Origin: Burkholderia oklahomensis C6786
GTDB lineage: Bacteria > Pseudomonadota > Gammaproteobacteria > Burkholderiales > Burkholderiaceae
Assembly: GCF_000959365.1 (NCBI RefSeq)
Contig: NZ_CP009556.1
Location: 2,480,001 to 2,544,000, forward strand
Length of the DNA stretch: 64,000 nt
Reading direction: 5' to 3'
In this document: positions 17,583 through 25,629 of the stretch, piece by piece
How the letters are laid out: each line of letters begins with the position of its first letter
Position numbering within the stretch: the stretch's first letter is position 1
The notes under the pieces: generated by a model
The model's database searches: none
The model's input: only the letters and a program-made list of their open reading frames with translations
What the model was told of the DNA's origin: nothing
Program-made: the position numbers and the translations under genes

Positions 17583-18077
17583 ATGAACCCATCGTTGCCG
17601 TCCGCCTCCGCCCCGCCCCTGCCGCCGATCTCGTGCCTGCAGGACGACGACCGCCCATGGCTGCCGATGGACGCGAGCCTGCCGGGGCTCGCGATCAAGT
17701 ACCTGCGCATCAACGTCGCGGACGACGAGATGACCGTGCTGCTCAAGATGCCGGTCGGGCTCGCGCTGCCGCGGCATCGGCACGACGGCACGGTGTTCGT
17801 CTACACGTTGCAGGGCGAGTGGCGCTATCGCGAATACGACTGGATCGCGCGGCCCGGCAGCACGGTGCTCGAGCCGGCGGGCTCGCACCATACGCCGGAG
17901 GCGATCGCGTCGGAGACGGGCGCGGTCGTGACGTTCAACGTGATGCGCGGTGATCTCGTGCTGCTCGACGAAGCGGGCAACGAAACGGCGCGCGAAAACT
18001 GCCGGGTCGCGCTGCTGCGCGAACGCAAGTTCGCTCGCACGACGCCGGATGTCGCACCGCCTTTCGTCACGCGCTGA
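17583..18077 (+). CDS. Cupin-domain protein, ChrR/2,4'-dihydroxyacetophenone-dioxygenase-like
   Basis: 164 residues, a single beta-barrel cupin. Motif 1 is visible as GLALPRHRHDGTVFVYTLQG (metal-binding His residues and Gln/Glu position) and motif 2 as PGSTVLEPAGSHHTPEA. Such cytosolic cupins bind Fe or Zn and include acetylacetone dioxygenase and 2,4'-dihydroxyacetophenone dioxygenase-like enzymes that cleave C-C bonds. The actual substrate cannot be deduced. An alpha/beta-hydrolase remnant lies just downstream, so the two may once have acted in a small degradative unit. The start is ATG at 17583; no strong ribosome site is visible. Confidence 0.8.
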   Translation: MNPSLPSASAPPLPPISCLQDDDRPWLPMDASLPGLAIKYLRINVADDEMTVLLKMPVGLALPRHRHDGTVFVYTLQGEWRYREYDWIARPGSTVLEPAGSHHTPEAIASETGAVVTFNVMRGDLVLLDEAGNETARENCRVALLRERKFARTTPDVAPPFVTR

Positions 18078-18149
18078 TGCGCGTGACGCGGTTTGCCGCA
18101 ACCGGTTGCGGCAATTGATCGCGACCGTCGACGGCAGTCGGCGACGAGA

Positions 18150-18338
18150 CGCTGTCTGAAAGTCGTCGGCGACAAGGGCCCGGGATTGGGCGAAGAGGCC
18201 ATGAAGGAAACGCGCCTCGCATGGCATCCGAATGCCGGATTGCAGATCGCCCCGAACTGTGGGCATTACCCGATGCAGGAGCGCCCGCGGCATTTCGCCA
18301 CCGTCATCGAGCACTTCCCGCTAAACGACGCCGATTGA
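18150..18338 (+). pseudogene. C-terminal remnant of an alpha/beta hydrolase
   Basis: Only the last 60 or so codons survive: LKVVGDKGPGLGEEAMKETR, then the catalytic-His segment LQIAPNCGHYPMQERP and VIEHFPLND. The nucleophile elbow and oxyanion hole are absent, and the codons before KVVGDK look random, so the 5' end has been lost. It follows the cupin gene by about 70 bases. Confidence 0.6.
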
Positions 18339-18926
18339 ATAACGTACGGACGCGCAACGACGCCTGCCGGCGCCGGCGCGACCTAGATGCCGAGATCGCA
18401 GCATGCGCAGGCGCACTCGATCCGCGGATGCCGGATGACGCGAATCTGCTCAGGGATCACGCCGAGCCGTTCGCTCGCTTCGGCGTCGATCGCACGCGCC
18501 TCCGCGCCTCCTCGACACCATCGTCGATCACCGCATTCAACGCGAATATCCGCCATTTACAAAACCGCCACAATCCATCGACAAAACACTAAACAATAAG
18601 GATCGAGATTTTTAAAATCACAAAATTACCCACCATCCTTATCAAACCATAAGATCGATAAATTAATATTATTGGAATTCCTCAATTCCAAATCATAACC
18701 TTCGTTGTGCGCCGCAATACGGATAAAAGTATCCGGAATTTTTGCACCATACATCGACACCAAATCAACAATCGTGAATGAGTTTATTTAAAACTCGTCA
18801 TTACATTAGTCAACGGCACATTACGAAATACGCAGGCATCGACAGTTTAGAAAGCCGGGCGATATAGCACCGAGCGTCAGCAGCACTTCAATCCCAAGCA
18901 TCAACTCATTCATCAAGAGGAAAGCC
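18339..18926. other. 588-base gap, right half strongly AT-rich
   Basis: No convincing frame. Positions about 18590-18820 are among the most AT-rich in the window and lead into the promoter of the small secreted protein at 18927. Such A/T tracts in a GC-rich genome are usual targets of H-NS-like silencers, suggesting silenced foreign DNA. Confidence 0.5.
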
Positions 18927-19199
18927 ATGAGAAAAATCGTGACCATTCTTTTGTCAGCCATGATGTTTGCGTCGTCTTACGCGTCCGCAGATACACTCTG
19001 CAAATCAGGGCCGATCACCAAAGTCGAAACCGATACGGACGGCAACCTCCTGGTAACCATCAGCGACGCCACTTACTCATTTAGCGAAAAAGCAACTTTT
19101 TCGCTCATATACTCATCCTTTTCCACGAACAGAATTTTCTATATCTACGCTAATGTATGTGCGAATGGGTCGCCGGCGAGCCGATTTGCCATTCGATAA
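18927..19199 (+). CDS. Small secreted protein of unknown function
   Basis: 90 residues, preceded by AAGAGGAAAGCC, a good ribosome site. Residues 1-21 form a Sec signal peptide (IVTILLSAMMFASSYASA). The mature 69 residues contain two Cys (in TLCKSG and ANVCANG) that could form one disulfide. Alternating polar/hydrophobic strands (NLLVTISDATYSF, ATFSLIYSSFSTNRIFYIYA) suggest a small beta-sandwich. Codon use is much less GC-biased than that of neighbours and the upstream DNA is AT-rich, so transfer is likely. A hairpin terminator lies 57 bases downstream, implying a single-gene unit. I recognise no family. Confidence 0.75.
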   Translation: MRKIVTILLSAMMFASSYASADTLCKSGPITKVETDTDGNLLVTISDATYSFSEKATFSLIYSSFSTNRIFYIYANVCANGSPASRFAIR

Positions 19200-19256
19200 C
19201 CAAGCGGCCAATCGACCAGCGAAATCTGCCGCCATTGATTCCTTTACTTGATTTTC

Positions 19257-19282
19257 GGCCGACCGGCGATTGCCGGTCGGCC
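19257..19282 (+). terminator. Hairpin terminator after the small secreted protein
   Basis: GGCCGACCGGC and GCCGGTCGGCC form a perfect 11-bp stem with loop GATT, followed by GCCTCTCGTTTTCC. It ends the transcript from 18927. Confidence 0.7.
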
Positions 19283-19941
19283 GCCTCTCGTTTTCCTATG
19301 GCGTCGTGCCGCCGTGGCATGCCAACTTCGCCCTCCGTGCAGCGCTCTTTTCAACCCATCCCGGAAAGACGAAAAACAGGAGGCGCTGGCACCGGCTCGC
19401 AGTGCGCCACTCGCTTTCATTGAAGCTCGGGATTCAAGGGAGTCCCGGACTGATTGGCAAGCGTTCAAACGACGACGTCGACAATCTCGATGTAGCCGAC
19501 GTTCGTCATCACCGGCTTCGAGTAGACCAGCGGACGCCGCAACAAGACGGCCGGAGCGTCGCCGCAGCCATATCGCTCCCATATCGCCGCCGATGCCTCG
19601 CGTTTAGGCCCAGCCGTGAACGGCGGCATCCGGCTTTGTCGAAGTGAGTCGGCGTGTGCGACAGACGAGACTCCGTGATGATAGGTGGTGACGTGGTTTG
19701 CGATGTTTGCCTTCCCCGCTGGTTCAAGTAACGCCTCGTCGCGACGATCCGCGCAACGCCCTCCACCCCGCATTCGCACGGGCAGGAAGCGGGCGCCTCA
19801 TGCCGCGGAATGCCTTCGCAGGTTCCGAAGCACTCGCTTCGACGGCTGATTCCGGCCGTGTCGTCGTTCGACTGGGCCGATCCTCGCTGGACGCTGCGGA
19901 CGCTGGCGCAGGCGCTGGGCACTTATGCACGCGCCTGGGCC
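19283..19941. other. Gap of about 660 bases, no gene recognised
   Basis: Open frames on both strands have no coherent codon bias, signal peptide or motif. It separates the small secreted protein from the convergent metallophosphoesterase. Confidence 0.5.
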
Positions 19942-19962
19942 ACGCACGGCGACGCCGTGCGT
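19942..19962 (-). terminator. Hairpin at the end of the metallophosphoesterase gene
   Basis: ACGCACGGC and GCCGTGCGT pair perfectly around loop GAC, touching the stop codon of the gene read leftwards. No T run follows, so efficiency is doubtful. Confidence 0.4.
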
Positions 19963-20723
19963 CAACCGGACCAGATCAGCGACAGCCGTCTGCGGGAAAT
20001 GTGAGACTCGGAGGGCGTGCCGAGCGCACTGTTGACGTACCGCACGCCGTCGATGGTGCGCGCCTGATTCAGATGGCTATGGCCGAACACGTGGATGGCC
20101 GATCCCAACGCGCGAATCTGCCGGTCGAGCCGCCACGAGCCCATGACGGGCGCAAGCGCCTTGACCCACGCCGGCGCCATCGACGGCATCAGGTCGGCGC
20201 GCGGCAGAAAGTGCGAGCAGGTGATCACGACGTCGTTTCGGATGTCAAAATATTGACGATTCCAGCCTTCGAAATGCCGCGCGACGTCCGCGGGCGTCAT
20301 GTCGTCCGGCCACACGCACCGATGATAGTCGCCCCACACTTGCCGCAGGTCGTCCGAGGGTTCGCCGAAGCTGTAGTCGTACCAGGCGAAGAGCGGCACG
20401 ATCGAGACGCCGCGCGCATGAAACGGATCGACGCGCACGCCGCCCCCCCGTGCGAGCTCGCGCAATGCGTGCCACTTGTCGATCGACGTCGCGACGGCAT
20501 CGTGCGGCCCCAGCCATAAGTCGTGATTGCCCGGCACGAAGACGACCGCTTCGAATCGCGCCGCGAGCGCGTCGAAGACGCGTGCGATGCGGGCGGGATC
20601 GGTGGCGACGTCACCCGCCAGGATGAGGACGTCGCGCGTGTGCTCGTGGCGCGAGAGCGCTTCCACCCACCGCGCGTTTTCCGGATATTCGACGTGCAGA
20701 TCCGATACGGCGAACACACGCAT
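19962..20723 (-). CDS. Calcineurin-like metallophosphoesterase
   Basis: 253 residues. The five-block two-metal signature is complete: MRVFAVSDLHVEYPE (D-x-H), LILAGDVATD (GD), VFVPGNHDLW (GNHD), the His in VVITCSHFLP, and IHVFGHSHLNQ (GHxH). It is a soluble phosphoesterase; related proteins cleave phosphodiesters, nucleotides or UDP-sugars, and the substrate here is unknown. It starts 53 bases downstream of the stop of the accA paralogue and is probably co-transcribed with it. Confidence 0.9.
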   Translation of the reverse strand: MRVFAVSDLHVEYPENARWVEALSRHEHTRDVLILAGDVATDPARIARVFDALAARFEAVVFVPGNHDLWLGPHDAVATSIDKWHALRELARGGGVRVDPFHARGVSIVPLFAWYDYSFGEPSDDLRQVWGDYHRCVWPDDMTPADVARHFEGWNRQYFDIRNDVVITCSHFLPRADLMPSMAPAWVKALAPVMGSWRLDRQIRALGSAIHVFGHSHLNQARTIDGVRYVNSALGTPSESHISRRRLSLIWSG

Positions 20724-20776
20724 GTGACGGCCGGCCGCCTATCGCGCGCGGCGCCCGACGGCGCGGCCGAATGCGT

Positions 20777-21745
20777 TCATGCCGCCGTTTCGCGGAACTT
20801 GCCGTAGTGCAGGAGCCGCTCGTGACGGCGGGCGAGAAGCTGCTTCGCATCGAGCGACTCGACGTTTCGCAGGCTTTCCTGCAAGACGCGCCGGAGCATC
20901 AGCGCCATTTGTTGCGGATCGCGATGCGCGCCGCCCACCGGCTCGTTCGCGATCTTGTCGATCAAGCCCAGCGCCTTGAGCCGGTGCGCGGTCAGGCCCA
21001 GCGCGTTTGCCGCCTGCTCCGCGTAGTTCGGGTTCTTCCAGAGAATGGACGAGCAGCTTTCAGGCGAAATGACGGAATAAGTCGCGAACTGAAGCATGAT
21101 CGACACGTCGCAGACGCCGATTGCGAGCGCGCCGCCCGAGCCGCCCTCGCCGATCACCGTCGTGATGATCGGCGTCTGGAGGCCCGCCATTTCCATCAGA
21201 TTGCGACCGATTGCCTCGGACTGGTTGTGCTCCTCGGCATCGATCCCGGGCCAGGCGCCCGGCGTGTCGATGACCGTGAAGATCGGCAGCTTGAATTTCT
21301 CGGCGAGCTTGAAGAGCCGCAGCGCCTTTCTATATCCCTCGGGCCGCGGATAGCCGAAATTGCGCATCGCGCGCTCTTTCGTGTTGCGCCCCTTCTGGTG
21401 GCCGACCACGACGCACGGCCGGTCGTTGAAGCGCGCGAGCCCGCCGACGATCGACTGATCGTCCGCATAGCAGCGGTCGCCGTGCAGCTCGTGGAAATCC
21501 GTGAACAGATAATTGACGTAATCGAGCGTGTACGGCCGCGCGGGATGCCGCGCCACCTGGACGATTTGCCATGGCGTCAGCCGCTCGTACAGTTCCTTCG
21601 TCAGCTTTTCGCTGCGCGCCGACAACCGGTTGATCTCCTCGGAGAGATCGATCGCCGATTCGTCCTCGGAACAACGCAGCGCGTCGATCTTCGCATCCAG
21701 CTCGCCGATCGCCTTTTCGAAGTCAAGATACGTTACGTTCGTCAT
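20777..21745 (-). CDS. accA: Acetyl-CoA carboxylase carboxyltransferase alpha subunit (accA paralogue)
   Basis: 322 residues from [20 protein letters not shown], the usual AccA length. The N-terminal helix pair, the conserved [35 protein letters not shown], and the oxyanion-forming glycine stretch [15 protein letters not shown], then [13 protein letters not shown], are all present. AccA with AccD transfers carboxylate from biotinylated AccB to acetyl-CoA, the first step of fatty-acid synthesis. The genomic setting is unusual: no tilS or dnaE partner, and a metallophosphoesterase downstream. This suggests a second copy besides a housekeeping accA elsewhere, perhaps supplying malonyl-CoA for a special purpose. 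That is inference. Confidence 0.9.
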   Translation of the reverse strand: MTNVTYLDFEKAIGELDAKIDALRCSEDESAIDLSEEINRLSARSEKLTKELYERLTPWQIVQVARHPARPYTLDYVNYLFTDFHELHGDRCYADDQSIVGGLARFNDRPCVVVGHQKGRNTKERAMRNFGYPRPEGYRKALRLFKLAEKFKLPIFTVIDTPGAWPGIDAEEHNQSEAIGRNLMEMAGLQTPIITTVIGEGGSGGALAIGVCDVSIMLQFATYSVISPESCSSILWKNPNYAEQAANALGLTAHRLKALGLIDKIANEPVGGAHRDPQQMALMLRRVLQESLRNVESLDAKQLLARRHERLLHYGKFRETAA

Positions 21746-22079
21746 GTTGTATTTCTCCGGCTGCAAATGCAGCCTCCCAGGCATTCGACGTGAATTATCG
21801 TCGGAATGCCCACGCTTTTCGGCTGTTTGCGATATTCATTCGGGATGCGCGCGTGAATGAATAATCGAATGTCGCGAATGCGCCGCCATGCACGGCCGCG
21901 ATACTATCACACCGCCCACGGATCATCGCGCGGCGCGCGTCCGCTATCGCAGCGTCGGCGCCGCCCGGACGCCGCCCGTCCGCCGCGACGCATGCGCGAA
22001 CAGGCGCGAGACCGGTCACCGGCCCCTGGGGCGCGCGGCGCGCGGATGGCGCAGGCCCGGGAAAACGGCGAGCGGCGCG
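21746..22079. other. 334-base gap upstream of accA
   Basis: No coding signal. It includes a moderately AT-rich part around 21780-21880 that probably carries the accA promoter on the minus strand. Confidence 0.45.
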
Positions 22080-22538
22080 TCAGGCGATTTCGTCGCAATC
22101 GGCGACGCCGCCGAGACTGTTGATGCCCATCACCCTGCACGTCGCGCGTCGCGCCGAGATCCGCTTGCCATCGAAGGCCGGGCCTTCGAGCTCGAGACAT
22201 TCCTCGCAAAACGGCAGCCAATACCCCGATGCGCACCGCCTGCGCAACGGCTTCGGCGCCCGGTCGCGCAACTCGTCCGACAGCGCGTGCTCGATCCCGT
22301 CTTCGTCGTCCCGCGTATCGGCGACGGGGCATATCGCGTTGTCGTCCAGCAGCGCGTCATGGTCGAGCATCGCCGGCACGTCGAGCGCGGCCAGCAGATC
22401 GGCCTTCCTCCCCGCGACCTCGGCATCGAAACCAGCTTCGGCCACGTCGATATGCGCGACGACGCCATGCTTCGACGTTTCGAGGCTCGACGCGATCCGA
22501 TGGCGGCCCCGCGAACAATCGGCGAGGCACACCTCCAT
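22080..22538 (-). CDS. Cys-rich hypothetical protein (downstream part of a frame broken by an in-frame UGA)
   Basis: 152 residues with strong GC bias at third codon positions, so the frame is or recently was coding. Eight Cys residues occur (4, 8, 70, 102, 111, 114, 134, 148). Residues 110-114 read FCEEC, a possible half of a zinc site. The rest is acidic, with a central DDEDGIEHALSDELRDR helix. The ATG directly follows a TGA that ends the 39-codon segment upstream in the same frame, so the two may once have been one 192-residue protein. It lies downstream of the decayed luxR in the same direction. No family recognised. Confidence 0.55.
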   Translation of the reverse strand: MEVCLADCSRGRHRIASSLETSKHGVVAHIDVAEAGFDAEVAGRKADLLAALDVPAMLDHDALLDDNAICPVADTRDDEDGIEHALSDELRDRAPKPLRRRCASGYWLPFCEECLELEGPAFDGKRISARRATCRVMGINSLGGVADCDEIA

Positions 22539-22658
22539 TCACGACGACAGCTTCCGCACGTTGGGCCGGTATCCGCCGACGATCTTCAGCGAGAACATTC
22601 CTTGCCTGTCGATGGCGGATTCGCCGGCCATTTCGATTTCGGATCGCGTTTTGCTCAT
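22539..22658 (-). CDS. 39-codon segment, probable N-terminus of the Cys-rich protein
   Basis: MSKTRSEIEMAGESAIDRQG, continuing to VRKLSS and then TGA, immediately followed by ATG of the 152-residue frame. The phase is identical, so a single codon change (CGA or TGG to TGA) could have split one gene. Otherwise the TGAATG junction allows reinitiation. Its start lies 7 bases after the stop of the luxR remnant, an operon-like spacing. Confidence 0.4.
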   Translation of the reverse strand: MSKTRSEIEMAGESAIDRQGMFSLKIVGGYRPNVRKLSS

Positions 22659-22665
22659 CTTGCAT

Positions 22666-22962
22666 TTACACCGGAATCAAGCCGGCCAGGGTCGCCTTGG
22701 CCAATGCATGCGTCTTGTTCGTCGCCCCGAGCTTGCCGACGACGTTTTGAATGTGGAAGTTGACGTTGCGCACCGAAAGCCGAAGGATGCTTGAAATCTC
22801 CGACACGGTTTTTCCTTCTGCGGTCCATAGCAATATCCGCCGCTCGACGAGCGATACGCGAGCGATCTCCCCGGGATGCTCGACGAAGCGGCTCTCATGC
22901 CGACGGGCATGTACGCGTACGCGGGAATCCGCCCGCGCAAATCCTGCGGCATGCGACTGTCA
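22666..22962 (-). pseudogene. Remnant of a LuxR-type quorum-sensing regulator (DNA-binding domain only)
   Basis: Read on the minus strand, an open stretch ends with a complete GerE/LuxR helix-turn-helix: SLVERRILLWTAEGKTVSEI, then LRLSVRNVNFHIQNVVGKLG and ATNKTHALAKATLAGLI. This resembles autoinducer-responsive LuxR proteins of Burkholderia. Upstream the frame has no ATG or GTG before a TGA near 22960. I found no autoinducer-binding domain in any frame further right. The gene therefore appears to have lost its N-terminal half. It heads a same-strand set with the broken Cys-rich gene and, 334 bases further on, accA. Confidence 0.65.
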
Positions 22963-24220
22963 ATCAAGATTCGATGCGCCGCAGCCCCGCAGCACTGATG
23001 CTGTCGACCGTCGGAGCGGCGGCTCGCCGTTGCCGATGGACGCGCGCATCCCATATCCTCGATGCGCAGCGTCACCGAATCGCGCCGTTTCGTACGGGTG
23101 AACCGGCGAAACTTTCGCCGCGCGAGATTCGCGCGCATCCCTGCGGCGGGTACCACGAAAAAACGGGAGCTCGCTCGCGCCCGCGAGCAGACGCGATCCG
23201 CAAGAGGACGGCAAGAGGACAGTCAGCTTCATGCGCCAGCACGCCTCGATCGATGCGGCAACGGCTGCATGCGAACCGGCGCGCCTGGGAAAGCGTCGCC
23301 GTGGCGATTCGCGCGATCGCCGAACGAATGATCGCCAGCCTCGTTCACGAGGCGACGCAACCGACATCTCGCCTCCGACCGGAAAATCGAATCGACGCGG
23401 TTGGCGCACGAGGCCGTCGACATGGCAATCCGCCGCATACAGGCGCGATTCGAGTGCCGAATCGGTGGCGTCGATACAATCGGCTGCATCGATTCATTGC
23501 GTGCGTCACGCCTGCGGCCCACGCTTTCCATCTTCCGCACCAAGCACACGAACAAATTCATCGGCGTTCGCCGCCGGCTCCACGACGCCGCCGTTGAGCC
23601 GCATCGTCGATGCAACGCGCACGCTCGAGGATTCCGTCCGTCGACGTCGGCGATGAAATCGCGAATCTGCGCGGCCCGTTGCCGGTGGCGTCGCGCCACA
23701 TCGCATCCGATTCGGTTAGCGATCCGAATGCACGCGTCGTCGCCGGTGCGCGTCATTTCGGATGCCCGATCAATCGCATCATCACAGGCTGCGCCGCGCC
23801 GCTCGATCTCGCATCGCAAGCGCAAGCCAGGCGCGGTCCGATCGTCGTGCGCTCGACGAATGCGTCGACGGCGATCCGTGGCCGGGCCGCCGCTCGCGCG
23901 CGACCGGCACGATGCCGGCCGCCGATCCTTCGAAGCGTCATGCACCTCTGCGATTCGCCTGCGGTCACGCGCATCGCGGCCCGACGTTCGGCCCGATCGC
24001 GCAGACGACGAAGGGCCCGAACGTCACCGCCGATCCGGTGCTTTCCCGTGTCGACCGTTTCCGGCGAAGAGGTTGTGCGACGCCGTGCGCGGCGTCGCCG
24101 AAAGAGGGAGCGCGCGCTTGCCGGTCGCGACCGATGCCCCGGCGAACCGTGCGACCGATGCGCTCGCCCCTTTTGCGCGACGCCGCCGACGAACGTCCTT
24201 CGATGCCGTTCGAGCCCGGC
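22963..24220. other. 1.26-kb non-coding or decayed stretch
   Basis: Long frames exist on both strands, but all are rich in Arg and Ala with no motif and no consistent codon bias. The plus-strand piece about 23610-23860 is the least random but carries no recognisable domain. It probably includes the lost 5' part of the luxR gene and other degraded sequence. Confidence 0.45.
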
Positions 24221-24544
24221 TCACTCCGGATACGAATCGTCGACCTTGAGTTTGGCGAGCTTGAAGATCGTGCGGAGCGTCCGGGGATGAATATCGCGGC
24301 GCGCGGCGAGCGACGACAAGATGAAATCGAGCACCTTCGCGTACTTGAGCAGCACGAGGCAGCTTTCGAGATCCGCGGTATGGGCGTGCATGCGCTCGGC
24401 GATCTGCAGCATCTCGTTGGACAGCGCACGCGCCATGTCGAGTTCGATCTGCTGCTTCTCGCCCCACGCGGGCTGCGGCTGCTCGAGCAGCTTGGCCAGG
24501 AAGGCTCGGAATCGTGCGTCGGACTGGTTCGGGAGCGCGCCCAT
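24221..24544 (-). CDS. Small helical hypothetical protein
   Basis: 107 residues from MGALPNQSDARFRAFLAKLL, with GGACGGAGC just upstream as ribosome site. The sequence is predicted all alpha-helical (KQQIELDMARALSNEMLQIA, then VLDFILSSLAARRDIHPRTL). It has one Cys, no signal peptide and no membrane segment. The C-terminal FKLAKLKVDDSYPE is basic then acidic. Third-position bias supports coding. It stands alone between two long empty stretches. I do not recognise the family; a chaperone-like or regulator-partner role would be guesswork. Confidence 0.55.
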   Translation of the reverse strand: MGALPNQSDARFRAFLAKLLEQPQPAWGEKQQIELDMARALSNEMLQIAERMHAHTADLESCLVLLKYAKVLDFILSSLAARRDIHPRTLRTIFKLAKLKVDDSYPE

Positions 24545-24838
24545 GTTTTGCTCCGTCCTGTGTTTGGCGAGCGGATACGGTCGATGCGCCCGGCGGTTAA
24601 CGCGTATCCGCGCCGGTCGGCCGGCGCGGGCCTCGTGCTCGATACGTCGCAGAATCCGTGCCAGCGTCGAGAACCGGGATCGCGAGAAAGCCGGCAACAG
24701 CTCGGCGATGGCCGCTCAGCCCCGTATCCAGCCCGTCAACGGGCGGCCCGAACGCAGCGGGACCGACGACGCCCGCCTCCGCCGCGCTCCCTGTCCCGGC
24801 AATTCGAACGCGAGGCCATCGTCAAAATGATTCACGGA

Positions 24839-24850
24839 TGTTACGTAACA
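24839..24850. promoter_or_regulatory. 12-bp perfect palindrome TGTTACGTAACA
   Basis: Perfect dyad symmetry in a non-coding stretch, the form of a dimeric regulator's site. No gene starts within 300 bases, so its partner gene is unclear. Confidence 0.3.
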
Positions 24851-25241
24851 CGTATCGTTTCAATCGGGACGCGGCCGAGCGTCTCAAATACGAAACGCAG
24901 CGCCGCGTCGGCGGCACCGCGCTCGCGTCGGGTCGGCAGGCATCGAGCGATGGGCGCTCAGCGCGCGTGCGCGTCCCTCATTCGAGCGCACCGGTGGCGA
25001 CGCGCTACACGCCCGATCCGTCGCGCATCGATCGCTGCGAGTTTCATACCAGGAATCTGCGTCCGATGAGCGAGACGACGACGATCGATGATCGAAGGCG
25101 AGCGCGATCCCGTCCGCAAACCGCACCGCACCTGGAAAATCGGCGGCCACGCCCGCGCCGCGCCATCCTCGTCGGCTACGTATGACGAATGCCGTGCGAG
25201 CCGAATTTTGCGCTTACAGAACATCCGCCTTTTGGGGTCTT

Positions 25242-25253
25242 GGTGAAATCACC
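25242..25253. promoter_or_regulatory. Inverted repeat GGTGAAATCACC upstream of the exopolysaccharide operon
   Basis: GGTGA and TCACC flank AA; an inverted extra copy of GTGAAATC lies about 35 bases downstream (25284-25291). Paired sites like this are typical of dimeric regulators. Assignment to the operon at 25630 is by proximity. Confidence 0.35.
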
Positions 25254-25629
25254 TTTTACACACTCTTACAGTAGCTCACCTGCGATTTCACTAGCCTGAT
25301 TCCAATCGCAGCGCCTTGGCCGCATGGATCTGCACGGGCCGCTCGATTCGTCATTGCAAGTTCAAGACCGCGTGCATGCGTTGCGCGGTTACGGGGCTGA
25401 TCTTGGGCCGGTACCGCCGGCCATTTCATACGGTGCGTCGATCCGACCGATGCTCGGACGCGGCGCTCTGCAGGCAACCAACTAGACCGAAAAGCCGGTA
25501 TCGGCGCGCTCATCCTCATGCGCGGCGGAACCGGCTCGATTCGACCACGGCGCACAGGCCGACGGGCGGCACTGGGCGTGCGAATTCCTTTGTCTCTTTG
25601 TTCGCATTTTTGCCATGCAGGAGAGCAGC

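Larger units (their letters stand above)
24545..25629. other. 1.08-kb gap upstream of the exopolysaccharide operon, with symmetrical sites
   Basis: No credible gene. Two features stand out: the perfect 12-bp palindrome TGTTACGTAACA at 24839-24850, and GGTGAAATCACC at 25242-25253. The core of the latter recurs inverted as GATTTCAC at 25284-25291. The second group lies about 340-390 bases before the operon start and could belong to its promoter region. The bases between about 25200 and 25310 are less GC-rich, as expected for a promoter. Confidence 0.45.

Noticed and set aside
22539..22541. UGA read as selenocysteine
   Set aside because: No selenocysteine-insertion-like stem-loop was seen directly after it, the next codon is ATG, and the neighbouring luxR is decayed; a nonsense change or reinitiation is simpler.
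23401..24249. Long plus-strand frame in the empty stretch
   Set aside because: Arg-rich product without domain or consistent codon bias; overlapping frames on the other strand are equally long.
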